A DNA stretch of 64,000 nt from Clostridium sp. TW13. GTDB taxonomy: Bacteria; Bacillota; Clostridia; Clostridiales; Clostridiaceae. The translations under genes were made by a program, and so were the position numbers. The notes beneath the pieces are model-generated. The model worked only from the letters and a program-made list of their open reading frames with translations. It was not told the origin of the DNA and did no database searches. The DNA is taken from assembly GCF_024345225.1 (NCBI RefSeq), contig NZ_BROD01000001.1:2118362-2182361 (forward strand). Direction: 5' to 3'. Below are positions 53,930 to 63,051 of this stretch, piece after piece. Each line of letters opens with the position of its first letter. The first letter of the stretch is position 1.

Positions 53930-54883
53930 TTAGTGATTTAAATATAATATCACTAATGAAATTAAACTTAAGCAAACACTCAATAAACAAATATATGTCA
54001 CTACTTGCCTAGTATTTAATCCTCTCTCCTGAAGTCTGTAATGTATTTGACTTCTATCAGCCTTATATATCGGCTTTCCTTCTACGTATCTTTTTATTAT
54101 TACAAATATATTATCAAATATAGGAACTCCCAATGCTAGAAATGGTATTAAAATCGATACTACTGTAGCTTGTTTAAACGCTCCATCTAAAGCTATTATA
54201 GCTAAAATAAAGCCTAAAAAATTAGCTCCTGAATCTCCCATAAACACTTTTGCCGGATGCCTATTATATCGTAAAAATCCTATTGTACTTCCAACTAAAA
54301 TTATAGACATCATAGCAGAATCTGTCTGCCCCTTAGCTAAAGCCACTACAAACAATGTACTACTAGATATAGCAGTTATACCTCCTGCAAGTCCGTCCAT
54401 ACCATCAGACCAATTAATTACGGTAGTAACACCAAACATCCAAGTAATACTCAAAATAAACTGTAATGCTTTTGGTAATACTACGTATGCACCATTAAAA
54501 GGATTTGTTATTCCAGAAAAAATCATTCCTGATTTATACAAAATTATCGCCGCCAAAATCTGGATAATAACTCTTGGATAAATCTTGAACTCTTTTCCTT
54601 TAGTTTTATAATAATCGTCAATTACTCCAATAAACATTACCATAGTTGTAGTAATTACAACTGCAATATTTTGCGGCTCTTTTAACCCAAAAATAACTAA
54701 ATATAAGATAATAAAAGATAGATACATTGCTATACCACCACATAATGGCATAGGTTTATTATGCTTCTTTCTTGATGTCGGTTTATCTGTAAAACCAATC
54801 TTATGTGAAAATTTCATAAGCATAGGAGTTATTATTAGTACTATTAGTAGAGAAATAATAAATGCATATAAATACTTAACCAT
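53930..54883 (-). CDS. MraY/WecA-family undecaprenyl-phosphate sugar-1-phosphate transferase
   Basis: 317 aa with about ten membrane helices. Family motifs: FTDKPTSRKKHNKPMPLCGG, GVIDDYYK (Asp pair), NWSDGMDGLAGG (catalytic Asp) and FMGDSGANFLGF, then a basic KADRSQIHYRLQERG loop seen in WecA/TagO rather than MraY. It should start a wall polymer on undecaprenyl phosphate with UDP-GlcNAc or a similar donor. The gene is alone; the two flippases lie 4-8 kb away. Confidence 0.92.
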   Translation of the reverse strand: MVKYLYAFIISLLIVLIITPMLMKFSHKIGFTDKPTSRKKHNKPMPLCGGIAMYLSFIILYLVIFGLKEPQNIAVVITTTMVMFIGVIDDYYKTKGKEFKIYPRVIIQILAAIILYKSGMIFSGITNPFNGAYVVLPKALQFILSITWMFGVTTVINWSDGMDGLAGGITAISSSTLFVVALAKGQTDSAMMSIILVGSTIGFLRYNRHPAKVFMGDSGANFLGFILAIIALDGAFKQATVVSILIPFLALGVPIFDNIFVIIKRYVEGKPIYKADRSQIHYRLQERGLNTRQVVTYICLLSVCLSLISLVILYLNH

Positions 54884-55096
54884 AATATTCTCCTCAATTT
54901 TTAAATAATTTCCTTTATTATTATATAAGATAAATAACTATTATTAAAGAGTTATTTATCATTAAATATAATTATATTATTAATTTTTAACATTTTAATG
55001 AATTTTATAATAAGTTTTTCTTACATTTTAAATAAAATTTAGCAATAACCTTTGTAAAACTTAAAATCATAAAGATAATTGTTGCAGATTTATTTA

Positions 55097-56764
55097 TTAC
55101 TTGATAAATTCTGCTTTTTCATCATTTTCTTCATTAAAAATCAAATAAAAATCTTTTTTACTTATGAAGTTATCTTGAAGATATCTATTTACATCTATTT
55201 TGAATTTTTCAATATGAAATTTATTATAAGGCTCCTTACCTCTAAGAATTTCTTTAATTTCTTTCTCTTCTTCCTTTTCAAGACATCTATCTAAAAATGG
55301 AGGAAGCCATCTTTTTTTATTAAAGCAAAGGTAGTCATATTTTATTAATTCATCTAAAACTATTTGCTCTTCCTCATTTAACTTTTCTGCTGCAAAATCG
55401 TGAATCACCTTATAATATTCTACATTACCTATACTTCTATCAAAATAACCACTTTGATCGTAAAACTTTGATAATTCATAATAAAAATCAAATGCTGATT
55501 TAAACTTAGGCTCTAAGAATCCTAGGATTGAGTTAAACTTTCCAGAATTATAGTACCTATCTACCATTTCTTCTACCTTCTTCAACATTATCATTTCCTC
55601 ATAACTTACCTTATTGCTTTTTAATATTTCATATGGTGCATAAGGTGAATAACTCATTCCCCATCTTTCAGCCTCTTCACGCATAGAAGATCCCTTTAGT
55701 AATTTTAAAAAGCCTAATTGAATTTCTTCAGGTCTCAATGAATGAACATCATTGAATGACTTTTTAAATGATTCTACATCTTCTCCTGGTAACCCAGCAA
55801 TTAAATCTAAGTGTTGTTTTATATTATTTCCTTTCTGTATTCCAAAAACTTTTTCTTTAAGTTTATTGAAAGTAACATATCTTTGTATATTCTTTAGCAC
55901 CTCTTCGTTCGTTGTTTGAACTCCAACTTCAAATTGAAATCTATTTTTAGGTGCTTTATTAAGCAATTCAATTTCATCGTCCTTAAGCAAATCTGCAGAC
56001 AATTCAAAATGAAAAGTTGTCTTAGTATCTTGTTCCATTAGAAATTTCCATATAGACATAGAATAATCATGCTTACAATTAAATGTCCTATCTACAAACT
56101 TTACAAGTCTAACTTTTTTCTCTATAAAATACATTAACTCACGTTTTACTCTCTCTACCTCTAAAAATCTTACTCCATGATCTGTAGAACTTAAGCAATA
56201 CTTACAACTGAACGGGCAGCCTCTAGAAGCTTCATAATACACTATCTTCTCTCCTAACTCTTCATCTGCCTCATAAGGAAATATTAATGTATTCATATCT
56301 AAAGCTGGTCTTACTGGATTTTGTACTACTTCGTCACCATATCTATAAGTCAAACCTAAAATATCATTTAAGGATTTATTTTTCAATTTATATTGAACAA
56401 ATTCTCTAAAAGTCTCTTCACCTTCGCCAACTATAACATACTCACCTGGATTTTCATCAAGCACCATCTTACTGTCATAACTTACTTCTGGCCCACCATA
56501 AAGAATTTCTATATCGGCATCCACCAATTTAATTAATGCTGCTAGTTTTCTAACATATTCCATATTCCATATGTAGCAAGAAAATGCTACTACATCAGCC
56601 TTTTCACTTATTATTTCTTCCAAAATTCTTTCTACTCTATCATTTATAGTAAATTCTCTAATTTTACACTCTGCTTCTAAATCTTTAGTATATGCTTTTA
56701 AATATCTCACTGCTAAATTACTGTGAATATATTTTGAGTTAATTGCTGTTAATAATATTTTCAT
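55097..56764 (-). CDS. B12-binding-domain radical SAM protein (DUF4080)
   Basis: 555 aa. A B12-binding-like domain (about 1-140; LLTAINSKYIHSNLAVRYLK start, ILYGGPEVS) is followed by a radical SAM barrel with the [4Fe-4S] motif GCPFSCKYC (about 190-200) and a DUF4080 C-terminal half with many Lys/Glu. Family members are found mainly in anaerobic Firmicutes and their substrate is unknown. The first His-type cobalamin ligand is not evident. It overlaps the upstream methyltransferase-like gene by 26 bases. Confidence 0.87.
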   Translation of the reverse strand: MKILLTAINSKYIHSNLAVRYLKAYTKDLEAECKIREFTINDRVERILEEIISEKADVVAFSCYIWNMEYVRKLAALIKLVDADIEILYGGPEVSYDSKMVLDENPGEYVIVGEGEETFREFVQYKLKNKSLNDILGLTYRYGDEVVQNPVRPALDMNTLIFPYEADEELGEKIVYYEASRGCPFSCKYCLSSTDHGVRFLEVERVKRELMYFIEKKVRLVKFVDRTFNCKHDYSMSIWKFLMEQDTKTTFHFELSADLLKDDEIELLNKAPKNRFQFEVGVQTTNEEVLKNIQRYVTFNKLKEKVFGIQKGNNIKQHLDLIAGLPGEDVESFKKSFNDVHSLRPEEIQLGFLKLLKGSSMREEAERWGMSYSPYAPYEILKSNKVSYEEMIMLKKVEEMVDRYYNSGKFNSILGFLEPKFKSAFDFYYELSKFYDQSGYFDRSIGNVEYYKVIHDFAAEKLNEEEQIVLDELIKYDYLCFNKKRWLPPFLDRCLEKEEEKEIKEILRGKEPYNKFHIEKFKIDVNRYLQDNFISKKDFYLIFNEENDEKAEFIK

Positions 56765-57257
56765 CTTTCTTTGTTCCTTTCATTTTTGCTTTAATAAAAA
56801 TAATTTTTTCGCTAATCTTAGTTTCCTCTATTTCAAAGTATTTATCAACTATAGATTTAAAATCTCTTTCTTTATTTTCACAAAAAATATTCTTATTTGT
56901 ATAGTTAATTAGCTTTATTTCATTATTAGGCATCAAAACCTTTATTGGAATTTGTAAACTTTCTCTTTTTTCTTTTAACACATCCCAAAGATAAATATAC
57001 CCATCCTCTCTTAAAAATTTACTTGCTTTTTTTAAAATTTTTTCTTTTCCTCTTGTAGTATTTATTTTACCAATTGTTAAAAAGCATACACAACTATTAA
57101 ATTTATTATCTTTAGGCAAATCATACTCTTCCTCAATATAATCTATGCTAATTTCATCTTCAGCATATTTTATCACATTATATATTATATTGTAATTATC
57201 TTTACTTATATCAATTACATCCCCATTGAACAAATACTTAGACATGTCTATTATCAT
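56739..57257 (-). CDS. Methyltransferase-fold-like protein without the SAM-binding glycine motif
   Basis: 172 aa. The later half reads CVCFLTIGKI, ILKKASKFLREDGYIYLWDV, like the strand 4-5 region of class I methyltransferases (GGYIYIWD pattern). The N-terminal GxGxG binding loop is replaced by MSKYLFNGDVIDISKDNYN, so SAM binding is doubtful. The gene overlaps the DUF4080 radical SAM gene by 26 bases, a strong sign of joint function, perhaps as partner or substrate-handling subunit. Family identity is tentative. Confidence 0.6.
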   Translation of the reverse strand: MIIDMSKYLFNGDVIDISKDNYNIIYNVIKYAEDEISIDYIEEEYDLPKDNKFNSCVCFLTIGKINTTRGKEKILKKASKFLREDGYIYLWDVLKEKRESLQIPIKVLMPNNEIKLINYTNKNIFCENKERDFKSIVDKYFEIEETKISEKIIFIKAKMKGTKKDENIINSN

Positions 57258-57325
57258 GCAAAATAACCACCTTTAAATTTTATAACTATTTAGAATATTT
57301 TACCATAAAACTAAAAAACTATCCA

Positions 57326-58615
57326 TTATTTGGATAGTTTTTCATTCATTTTTTTGCCTTCTATAAAAATTACTCCAGCAAGTATTATTCCAATAAAATA
57401 ATATACTAAAATATTTGAATTGTTGCTATTTGCATTACTCTTGTTAAAAATATTATATATAACACCCTTTTCGCCATCCAACATATAGATTGATTGATTT
57501 ACATTTTTTAAATCTACTATCTTACTTCTTTTATTTAATTTTAATATTTTGAATGGGAGTCGATTGTTTTTAAGAATGTCTAAAGTACTATCTTTCTTAT
57601 CATAAAATAAAACATTATCTTTATATATATCGTTATTTAATAGTGTCATACAAGATATTGAATTAACATCTTTGTGTTGATACAATGGTGATTTTGGGTT
57701 TTCTGTCATATGATTTTGAAGCAAAAAATTTACCTTTTCCTCATTTACTCTAAATCTAGGAGAAGTTACTGGATCTCCTCCACTAAAATCTGGCCAACCA
57801 AGCCAATCTCCCTCTTTGATTTCGTATATATAATCCTTATCATTTGAAATAGGTCTTATACCCTTTTCCTCCATCCCTGATACTGCAGCTATCAAGTTTC
57901 CATCACTTGTTATACCAAATCCAATAACATTTTTAATTCCGCTTGCAAAAACTTTTATTTTATTATTTTTATCTATACTCAATATGCAAGCATTAGCTGG
58001 TAGAGTCCCATTTATTTTCTCACCTTCACTTACACTCTTACCTATTGGACTAAATGCTCCAGTATTATATTTACCAAAAACTTTGCCTGTTGAATATAAA
58101 TCTATAGGAGTTCTATCATAAACTTCTTGCCCAAAAGCCATTTGTTTATCTTCAATAATTCCAGAATTACTAACTGCTCCAATTGAAAGTAAAACATTTT
58201 CTCCATTAACTAGCAGTTTGCATTCATTCTCTTGTCCCCTTATAGGAATATTATTTAATAATTGTTTTAGCTTCTTAGTATCTATATCAAAACTAAATAA
58301 TGTATTTCCTTTTACCATATAAATAATGCTGTCTTTTAATACCATATCTATAATGTTGTTTTGCGAATCAGAATATAAAGTTTCAATCTTTCCATCCTTT
58401 TTTAAATATAAAATTTTATCCTTCTTTGCAATTATAAATTCACCATCCTTATTGACATCAAAGGCTACTGAATTCTTTATTCCTTTTATACTAATAGAAT
58501 AATCCATTTTCTCATCATCAAATTCAATGCCTGCATAACTAATAAAACCAAATATATAGCAAGCAAATAAAAAAGAGAGTACTATCATAACTGCAACTTT
58601 AAATATTCTCCTCAT
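57326..58615 (-). CDS. Membrane-anchored six-bladed beta-propeller (sugar-dehydrogenase-like)
   Basis: 429 aa. N-terminal helix (about 5-26) and C-terminal helix (about 400-420) would fix both ends in the membrane, with the propeller outside. The segment GDWLGWPDFSGGDPVTSPRF is a landmark of the sorbosone/PQQ glucose dehydrogenase propeller family. The conserved metal/PQQ residues cannot be placed by eye, and clostridia generally do not use PQQ, so a non-enzymatic or lectin-like role is possible. It is transcribed leftward on its own. Confidence 0.7.
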   Translation of the reverse strand: MRRIFKVAVMIVLSFLFACYIFGFISYAGIEFDDEKMDYSISIKGIKNSVAFDVNKDGEFIIAKKDKILYLKKDGKIETLYSDSQNNIIDMVLKDSIIYMVKGNTLFSFDIDTKKLKQLLNNIPIRGQENECKLLVNGENVLLSIGAVSNSGIIEDKQMAFGQEVYDRTPIDLYSTGKVFGKYNTGAFSPIGKSVSEGEKINGTLPANACILSIDKNNKIKVFASGIKNVIGFGITSDGNLIAAVSGMEEKGIRPISNDKDYIYEIKEGDWLGWPDFSGGDPVTSPRFRVNEEKVNFLLQNHMTENPKSPLYQHKDVNSISCMTLLNNDIYKDNVLFYDKKDSTLDILKNNRLPFKILKLNKRSKIVDLKNVNQSIYMLDGEKGVIYNIFNKSNANSNNSNILVYYFIGIILAGVIFIEGKKMNEKLSK

Positions 58616-58740
58616 TTCTTTCCCCCATGAAATTAGTTCTATATATTAATACTAAAATCTTTTAAAAATAATTCCCTCTATACTTGCTTAAATTAAAATA
58701 ATTTTAAAGAATATTTTTTTATTATTTGAATATTCATTAA

Positions 58741-58794
58741 TTAGGCATGTGAAAACAAACTAGCATATAAAACTATTTACGTTCAAATGCCTTA
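58741..58794 (+). repeat. TTAGGCAT...ATGCCTTA leader inverted repeat, copy 2
   Basis: TTAGGCAT (58741-58748) and ATGCCTTA (58787-58794) flank 38 bases just before spoVB, matching the words at 44320-44357. GCATATAAAA between them may be part of a sporulation-sigma -10. Confidence 0.4.
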
Positions 58795-58818
58795 GTAAAA
58801 GCTTTATGGAGGATTTAT

Positions 58819-60330
58819 ATGGTTGAGAAAGACTCATTTTATAAAAATACATTTATGCTTACCTCTGGAAATATAACTGTAGGGATTTTAGGCTTTATTT
58901 TCTCTGTTTATCTTTCTAAGGTACTAGGCTCAGAAGGCATGGGGTTATATAATCTCGTAATGCCTGTATATAATTTATTTATTGGACTAATGACTGCAGG
59001 CATAGTTGCTGCTATATCAAAAATTTCAGCTGTATATTCTGAAAAAGGTGATTATAGCAATTTATTCAAAAGTATTAAAACAATAACTCTTTTCAATTTA
59101 TTTTGGGCTTCAGTAGTAGGTATTGCTGTTTTCTTTGCTGCTCCTGCCATAGGAATGATATGGATCAAGGACCCAAGAACTATACTTGCAATAAAAGTTA
59201 CTTGTCCTGCTATGATATTTATTGCTCTTTCAAACATATTAAAGGGATATTTCTACGGAATTTCTGAAATTAAAATTCCTGCCTTTATAGATATTCTAGA
59301 AAAGTCCATGAGAATTTTAGTTATCTCACTGCTAATAACAGGTTTTGCTACTGATACTCTTTCAAGTCTTGTTTGCGCAGCATATATATCCTTAGCTATA
59401 GGAGAATTGCAGAGTTTATTGCTTTTATATTTATATTATAAATATAAGTGTAAACATACTGTTTATATTAAGACTAAAACTGAAAGTAAATTTCAGTTAA
59501 CTTTTGATATACTTATTATTTCTTTACCTCTATGTTTAAATGCCTTCTTGAATAATGCTTTCTATACATTTTCAGCATTAATAGTTCCAAGACGACTTTT
59601 AAGTGCTGGATTTTCATATAGCATTGCTCTTGAAATGATAGGTAAATATTCTGGCATGGCTCTACCTGTGGTTTTTTTCCCTTTAGTAATAATAAATTCT
59701 TTAAATACAGTTTTAATTCCAGACTTATCGCAAACCATGAGCAAAAAAGACTATTATTCTGCTAATGCAAGAATAAAAAAAGTATTATTAATTGTTTTTT
59801 TAATTGGTATAGGTTCTATAGTTGTATGTAATTTAATTCCTAATTATCTCGGAAAAATTTTATTTAATAAAAACGACTTAGGTAATTATATAAGAGCAGC
59901 CTCAATTGCTGCACCTATAGCTTTTACTTCAATGACTATGTTTGGCATTTTGAATGGTTTATCAAAACAAAAAATAATTTTAAGAAATGCAGTATTAACT
60001 GAAACATTAGAATTGTGTTGTTTATATGTCTTAACAGGAATTCCTTCCATAAATATTTATGGATATGCTATAACAGCTTGTATAATATCTAGCTTGAGTT
60101 TACTTCTTAACTTACATGAAGTTAAAAAAACAACTAATTTCCAAGTATCTCTTTCAAATGTAATTATTTATATATTAGTTGGTTTATTTGTATACTTTTT
60201 AGCCAAAATTACTTTGCCTTTACTTTCATGTGTTCATCCAATAATAACAAGCTTAACTATTATATGCATTGTGTATGGCTTAATAGGTTTATTTGCTATA
60301 AAATATTCAAAAACGCTGGACATTAATTAA
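58819..60330 (+). CDS. spoVB: Stage V sporulation protein B-like flippase
   Basis: 503 aa, about 13-14 membrane helices, MOP (MATE/MurJ/Wzx) superfamily. The opening FMLTSGNITVGILGFIFSVY, SKVLGSEGMGLYNLVMPVY and KGYFYGISEIKIPAFIDILE are close to SpoVB of spore formers. SpoVB acts in cortex synthesis, probably moving a lipid-linked precursor. A TATGGAGG ribosome site precedes ATG 58819. It converges with a second flippase gene. Confidence 0.88.
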   Translation: MVEKDSFYKNTFMLTSGNITVGILGFIFSVYLSKVLGSEGMGLYNLVMPVYNLFIGLMTAGIVAAISKISAVYSEKGDYSNLFKSIKTITLFNLFWASVVGIAVFFAAPAIGMIWIKDPRTILAIKVTCPAMIFIALSNILKGYFYGISEIKIPAFIDILEKSMRILVISLLITGFATDTLSSLVCAAYISLAIGELQSLLLLYLYYKYKCKHTVYIKTKTESKFQLTFDILIISLPLCLNAFLNNAFYTFSALIVPRRLLSAGFSYSIALEMIGKYSGMALPVVFFPLVIINSLNTVLIPDLSQTMSKKDYYSANARIKKVLLIVFLIGIGSIVVCNLIPNYLGKILFNKNDLGNYIRAASIAAPIAFTSMTMFGILNGLSKQKIILRNAVLTETLELCCLYVLTGIPSINIYGYAITACIISSLSLLLNLHEVKKTTNFQVSLSNVIIYILVGLFVYFLAKITLPLLSCVHPIITSLTIICIVYGLIGLFAIKYSKTLDIN

Positions 60331-60345
60331 TATTTATTTAAATAT

Positions 60346-60379
60346 AAAAAAGCTATCTTAAACTAAGATAACTTTTTTA
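60346..60379. terminator. Bidirectional terminator between two flippase genes
   Basis: AAAAAAG and TATCTTA pair with TAAGATA and CTTTTTT (one internal mismatch, loop AACT). T-runs on both strands. Confidence 0.85.
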
Positions 60380-60386
60380 TATTTTC

Positions 60387-61997
60387 CTATTTAATTTTAT
60401 TTTTCAGCATAATAGGCAGCATATTATAGATCTTAGGTGATACTGTATCTAGATCTTTTTTAGTTATTGCCTTTAATATCACCATCATACCAAAGTATGC
60501 AATCACACCTATGAGTATCACTATACTTAAAGGAAATAACTTAAGAATACCTCTTAACCCAATTTTAGCACTCAATCCAAAAATAACATACTTACTTATA
60601 AATATCACTGCATACATAATCAAACTACTTATAAGAGGTTTTAAAGATAATTTAATAAGCGACAATTTTGTTTTAATACTGTGCGCTATTCTTGCTTGAT
60701 TTATAAACATTGGCACTACAAAACATAGGTATCCACCAAATACTGCTCCGTAAATATTAACCCCTCTAATTCCAACTAAAACATAGTTACATATTATTTT
60801 TAATATAGTACCTATTAACAAAGATTTTACGACAAAAAACAACTGATTTGTTCCTTGCAAAACAGCTGACTGAGTCTGAACTATTGCCATAAAAATAACG
60901 ACAAAAGCTCCCCAAGTTAATAAAATTGCTCCTTGCTGTCTAAATCCTAATACCTCATATATCTCTCTGCTTAATACACTTAAGCCAAAAGCTGATGGAA
61001 TTATTATCATCAAAGTTATTCTAAGTGCCATTCTCACATTATATCGTAGCTCCTTGCCACTTTCTAATGTATAACTTTTAATTATCTTTGGCAACATAGC
61101 TGTAACTACAGCTGTTATAATAACTAAAGGAACATAATAAACAGTTTTATATAAACCTAAAGTTCCATATAACGCATCAGATTGCATTTCACTAAAACCT
61201 GCTGCAAATCTCAATCTTCCACTTATAATAAACGTATCTACTACTGCTCCTAAATTTTGCATACCTGCACTTAAAGTTATTGGAAAAGCATAGGATAAAA
61301 GAGTCTTTAAATGTTGCTTATTAGAAACTAAAATTCCTGTCACATCATTTTTTCTCGCCTCTCTATCCAATTTATTCTTAATAAAGGTCCTCATAATTAT
61401 TATGATAGCTATGATTCCACCAACAGAAGTACCAATAGTTCCGCCAGCACCACCAAAGTTGTACCCATACTTAATAAATAAAGCTGCAAAAATCAAACTT
61501 ACTAAAACATTAAAAAACTGCTCTAGTACTTGTGATATTCCTATAGGAGTCATCAAGTTCTTCGCCTGTAGATATCCTCTGTAAGAACTCAACACAGCAG
61601 TAATAGCTATAGAAGGTGCTAAAGCTATTAAACCTACATATATTCCCGGACTACTTGCTAAATTAGCAATAGGTTTTGCAAATACTACTAAAGCTACTGT
61701 AAAACTACTTCCCACTAAAAACAATGTATTTCTTGCTAAGTTAAAGGCCCTTAGGGCATCTTTTTCTTGGCCTTTAGCTGATAACTCAGCTACATATTTA
61801 GACACCGCTGTTTGTGTTCCAAGACTCGTTAGAGCATAAATAAAAACAAATACTTCATAAATCTTCTGATATGATCCATATCCTTCAGGGCCAATTATCT
61901 TTTGTAATATCGGTACATATAATAAACTTAATAGTTTCGCCAATATTCCTGCTATTGACAATATTAAAATTCCATTTTTAGTTGACTGTTCTTTCAT
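60387..61997 (-). CDS. MOP-superfamily flippase, YtgP/MurJ or SpoVB-like
   Basis: 536 aa with about 14 helices. Seen: LSIAGILAKLLSLLYVPILQ, IGPEGYGSYQKIYEVFVFIY, LTSLGTQTAVSKYVAELS and SSYRGYLQAKNLMTPIGISQ. Such proteins export lipid II or other wall precursors. The sequence differs from the adjacent spoVB, so the two are distant paralogues, not a recent duplication. By motifs it is nearer YtgP-type MurJ. It lies 12 bases downstream of the rluA-family gene and is likely its operon partner. Confidence 0.85.
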   Translation of the reverse strand: MKEQSTKNGILILSIAGILAKLLSLLYVPILQKIIGPEGYGSYQKIYEVFVFIYALTSLGTQTAVSKYVAELSAKGQEKDALRAFNLARNTLFLVGSSFTVALVVFAKPIANLASSPGIYVGLIALAPSIAITAVLSSYRGYLQAKNLMTPIGISQVLEQFFNVLVSLIFAALFIKYGYNFGGAGGTIGTSVGGIIAIIIIMRTFIKNKLDREARKNDVTGILVSNKQHLKTLLSYAFPITLSAGMQNLGAVVDTFIISGRLRFAAGFSEMQSDALYGTLGLYKTVYYVPLVIITAVVTAMLPKIIKSYTLESGKELRYNVRMALRITLMIIIPSAFGLSVLSREIYEVLGFRQQGAILLTWGAFVVIFMAIVQTQSAVLQGTNQLFFVVKSLLIGTILKIICNYVLVGIRGVNIYGAVFGGYLCFVVPMFINQARIAHSIKTKLSLIKLSLKPLISSLIMYAVIFISKYVIFGLSAKIGLRGILKLFPLSIVILIGVIAYFGMMVILKAITKKDLDTVSPKIYNMLPIMLKNKIK

Positions 61998-62009
61998 AAG
62001 AATCTCCTA

Positions 62010-62981
62010 TCATATTGAAAACTTAAAAACATCCTTCTTAATCTTTTTAAATATAGGAGGTAAACTTTCTGCTATAGTTTTGTTTTTCATATATTCAAGT
62101 TTTTCTGGTACATCTCTAAATATTAGTTTATACGCATATAAAAATTGATAGTTAAGCCCAAACTTATTATCAAAAAAGGCATTTAATTTAGGATCTCCGT
62201 ATTTAGGATCCCCAATTATAGGATTTCCTAAGTGAGAAAGATGTGCTCTTAATTGATGACTCTTTCCTGTTATTAATTCAATCTCTAATAAAGAATAAGC
62301 TCCATTACTTTGAATTGTCTTAACATCCATTTGAATTCTACTGGTATTAGGCTTGCTATCATCAAAAACCTTAGATAAATTTTTACTCTCATCCTTAGAA
62401 ATATAAGCTGTATGTATACCATCACTAATTCTTCCCTTTACAAGGGCTGTATAATACTTTTTAATCTTACGTTCTCTAATTAATTCATTAAGTATTTTTA
62501 AAGATTCAAAGTTTTTCCCAAAAATAACTATTCCAGAAGTATTTCTATCCAATCTATTACAAGAAGCTGGTACAAATGTAATCTCCTTTTCTGGTTGATA
62601 ATCTCCCTTTTTATATAGATGAGATAAAACATAATCAGTCAATGTTGGTTCTCCATTCTTTCTATCAGAATGTACCAAAACTCCCGGCCATTTTTCTATG
62701 AGTAAAATATTTTCATCCTCATAAGTAATTTTAATTCCACTAATATCTACGGTATTAAAAGTTTCTTCACTTTTTGGCGTAATATTTACATTCATATATT
62801 TTATTTCAATGACATCGCCTATTTGCAAACTATATTTTTCTTTTTCTTTTTTCCCATTTACCCTTATATCGCCTTTTCTAAGCCCTTTGAATATTGCACT
62901 AAGTGGAACATCCTTTAATAATTTTCTTAAAAACTTATCAAATCTTTGTCCCGCCTCATTTGCTCCTATTTCTATTTTCAA
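62010..62981 (-). CDS. RluA-family RNA pseudouridine synthase
   Basis: 323 aa. S4 RNA-binding domain at about 13-60 (QRFDKFLRKLLKDVPLSAIF, GDIRVNGKK), catalytic Asp in CNRLDRNTSGIVIFGKN (about 143), RERKIKKYYTALVKG, and GKSHQLRAHLSHLGNPIIGD of motif III. It isomerises uridine in rRNA or tRNA; the site is unknown. The TTG start at 62981 follows GGGAG at a usable distance. It is upstream of a flippase gene. Confidence 0.93.
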   Translation of the reverse strand: MKIEIGANEAGQRFDKFLRKLLKDVPLSAIFKGLRKGDIRVNGKKEKEKYSLQIGDVIEIKYMNVNITPKSEETFNTVDISGIKITYEDENILLIEKWPGVLVHSDRKNGEPTLTDYVLSHLYKKGDYQPEKEITFVPASCNRLDRNTSGIVIFGKNFESLKILNELIRERKIKKYYTALVKGRISDGIHTAYISKDESKNLSKVFDDSKPNTSRIQMDVKTIQSNGAYSLLEIELITGKSHQLRAHLSHLGNPIIGDPKYGDPKLNAFFDNKFGLNYQFLYAYKLIFRDVPEKLEYMKNKTIAESLPPIFKKIKKDVFKFSI

Positions 62982-63051
62982 AAAAGATCAACTCCCATTT
63001 TTATTTTCATTTGTAATAAAGATTTATCCATTATATGAGATTAAGCTTTTT

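Noticed and set aside
53790-53990. 66-residue open frame on the minus strand
   Set aside because: It overlaps the SAM riboswitch and its promoter; conserved RNA core explains the sequence.
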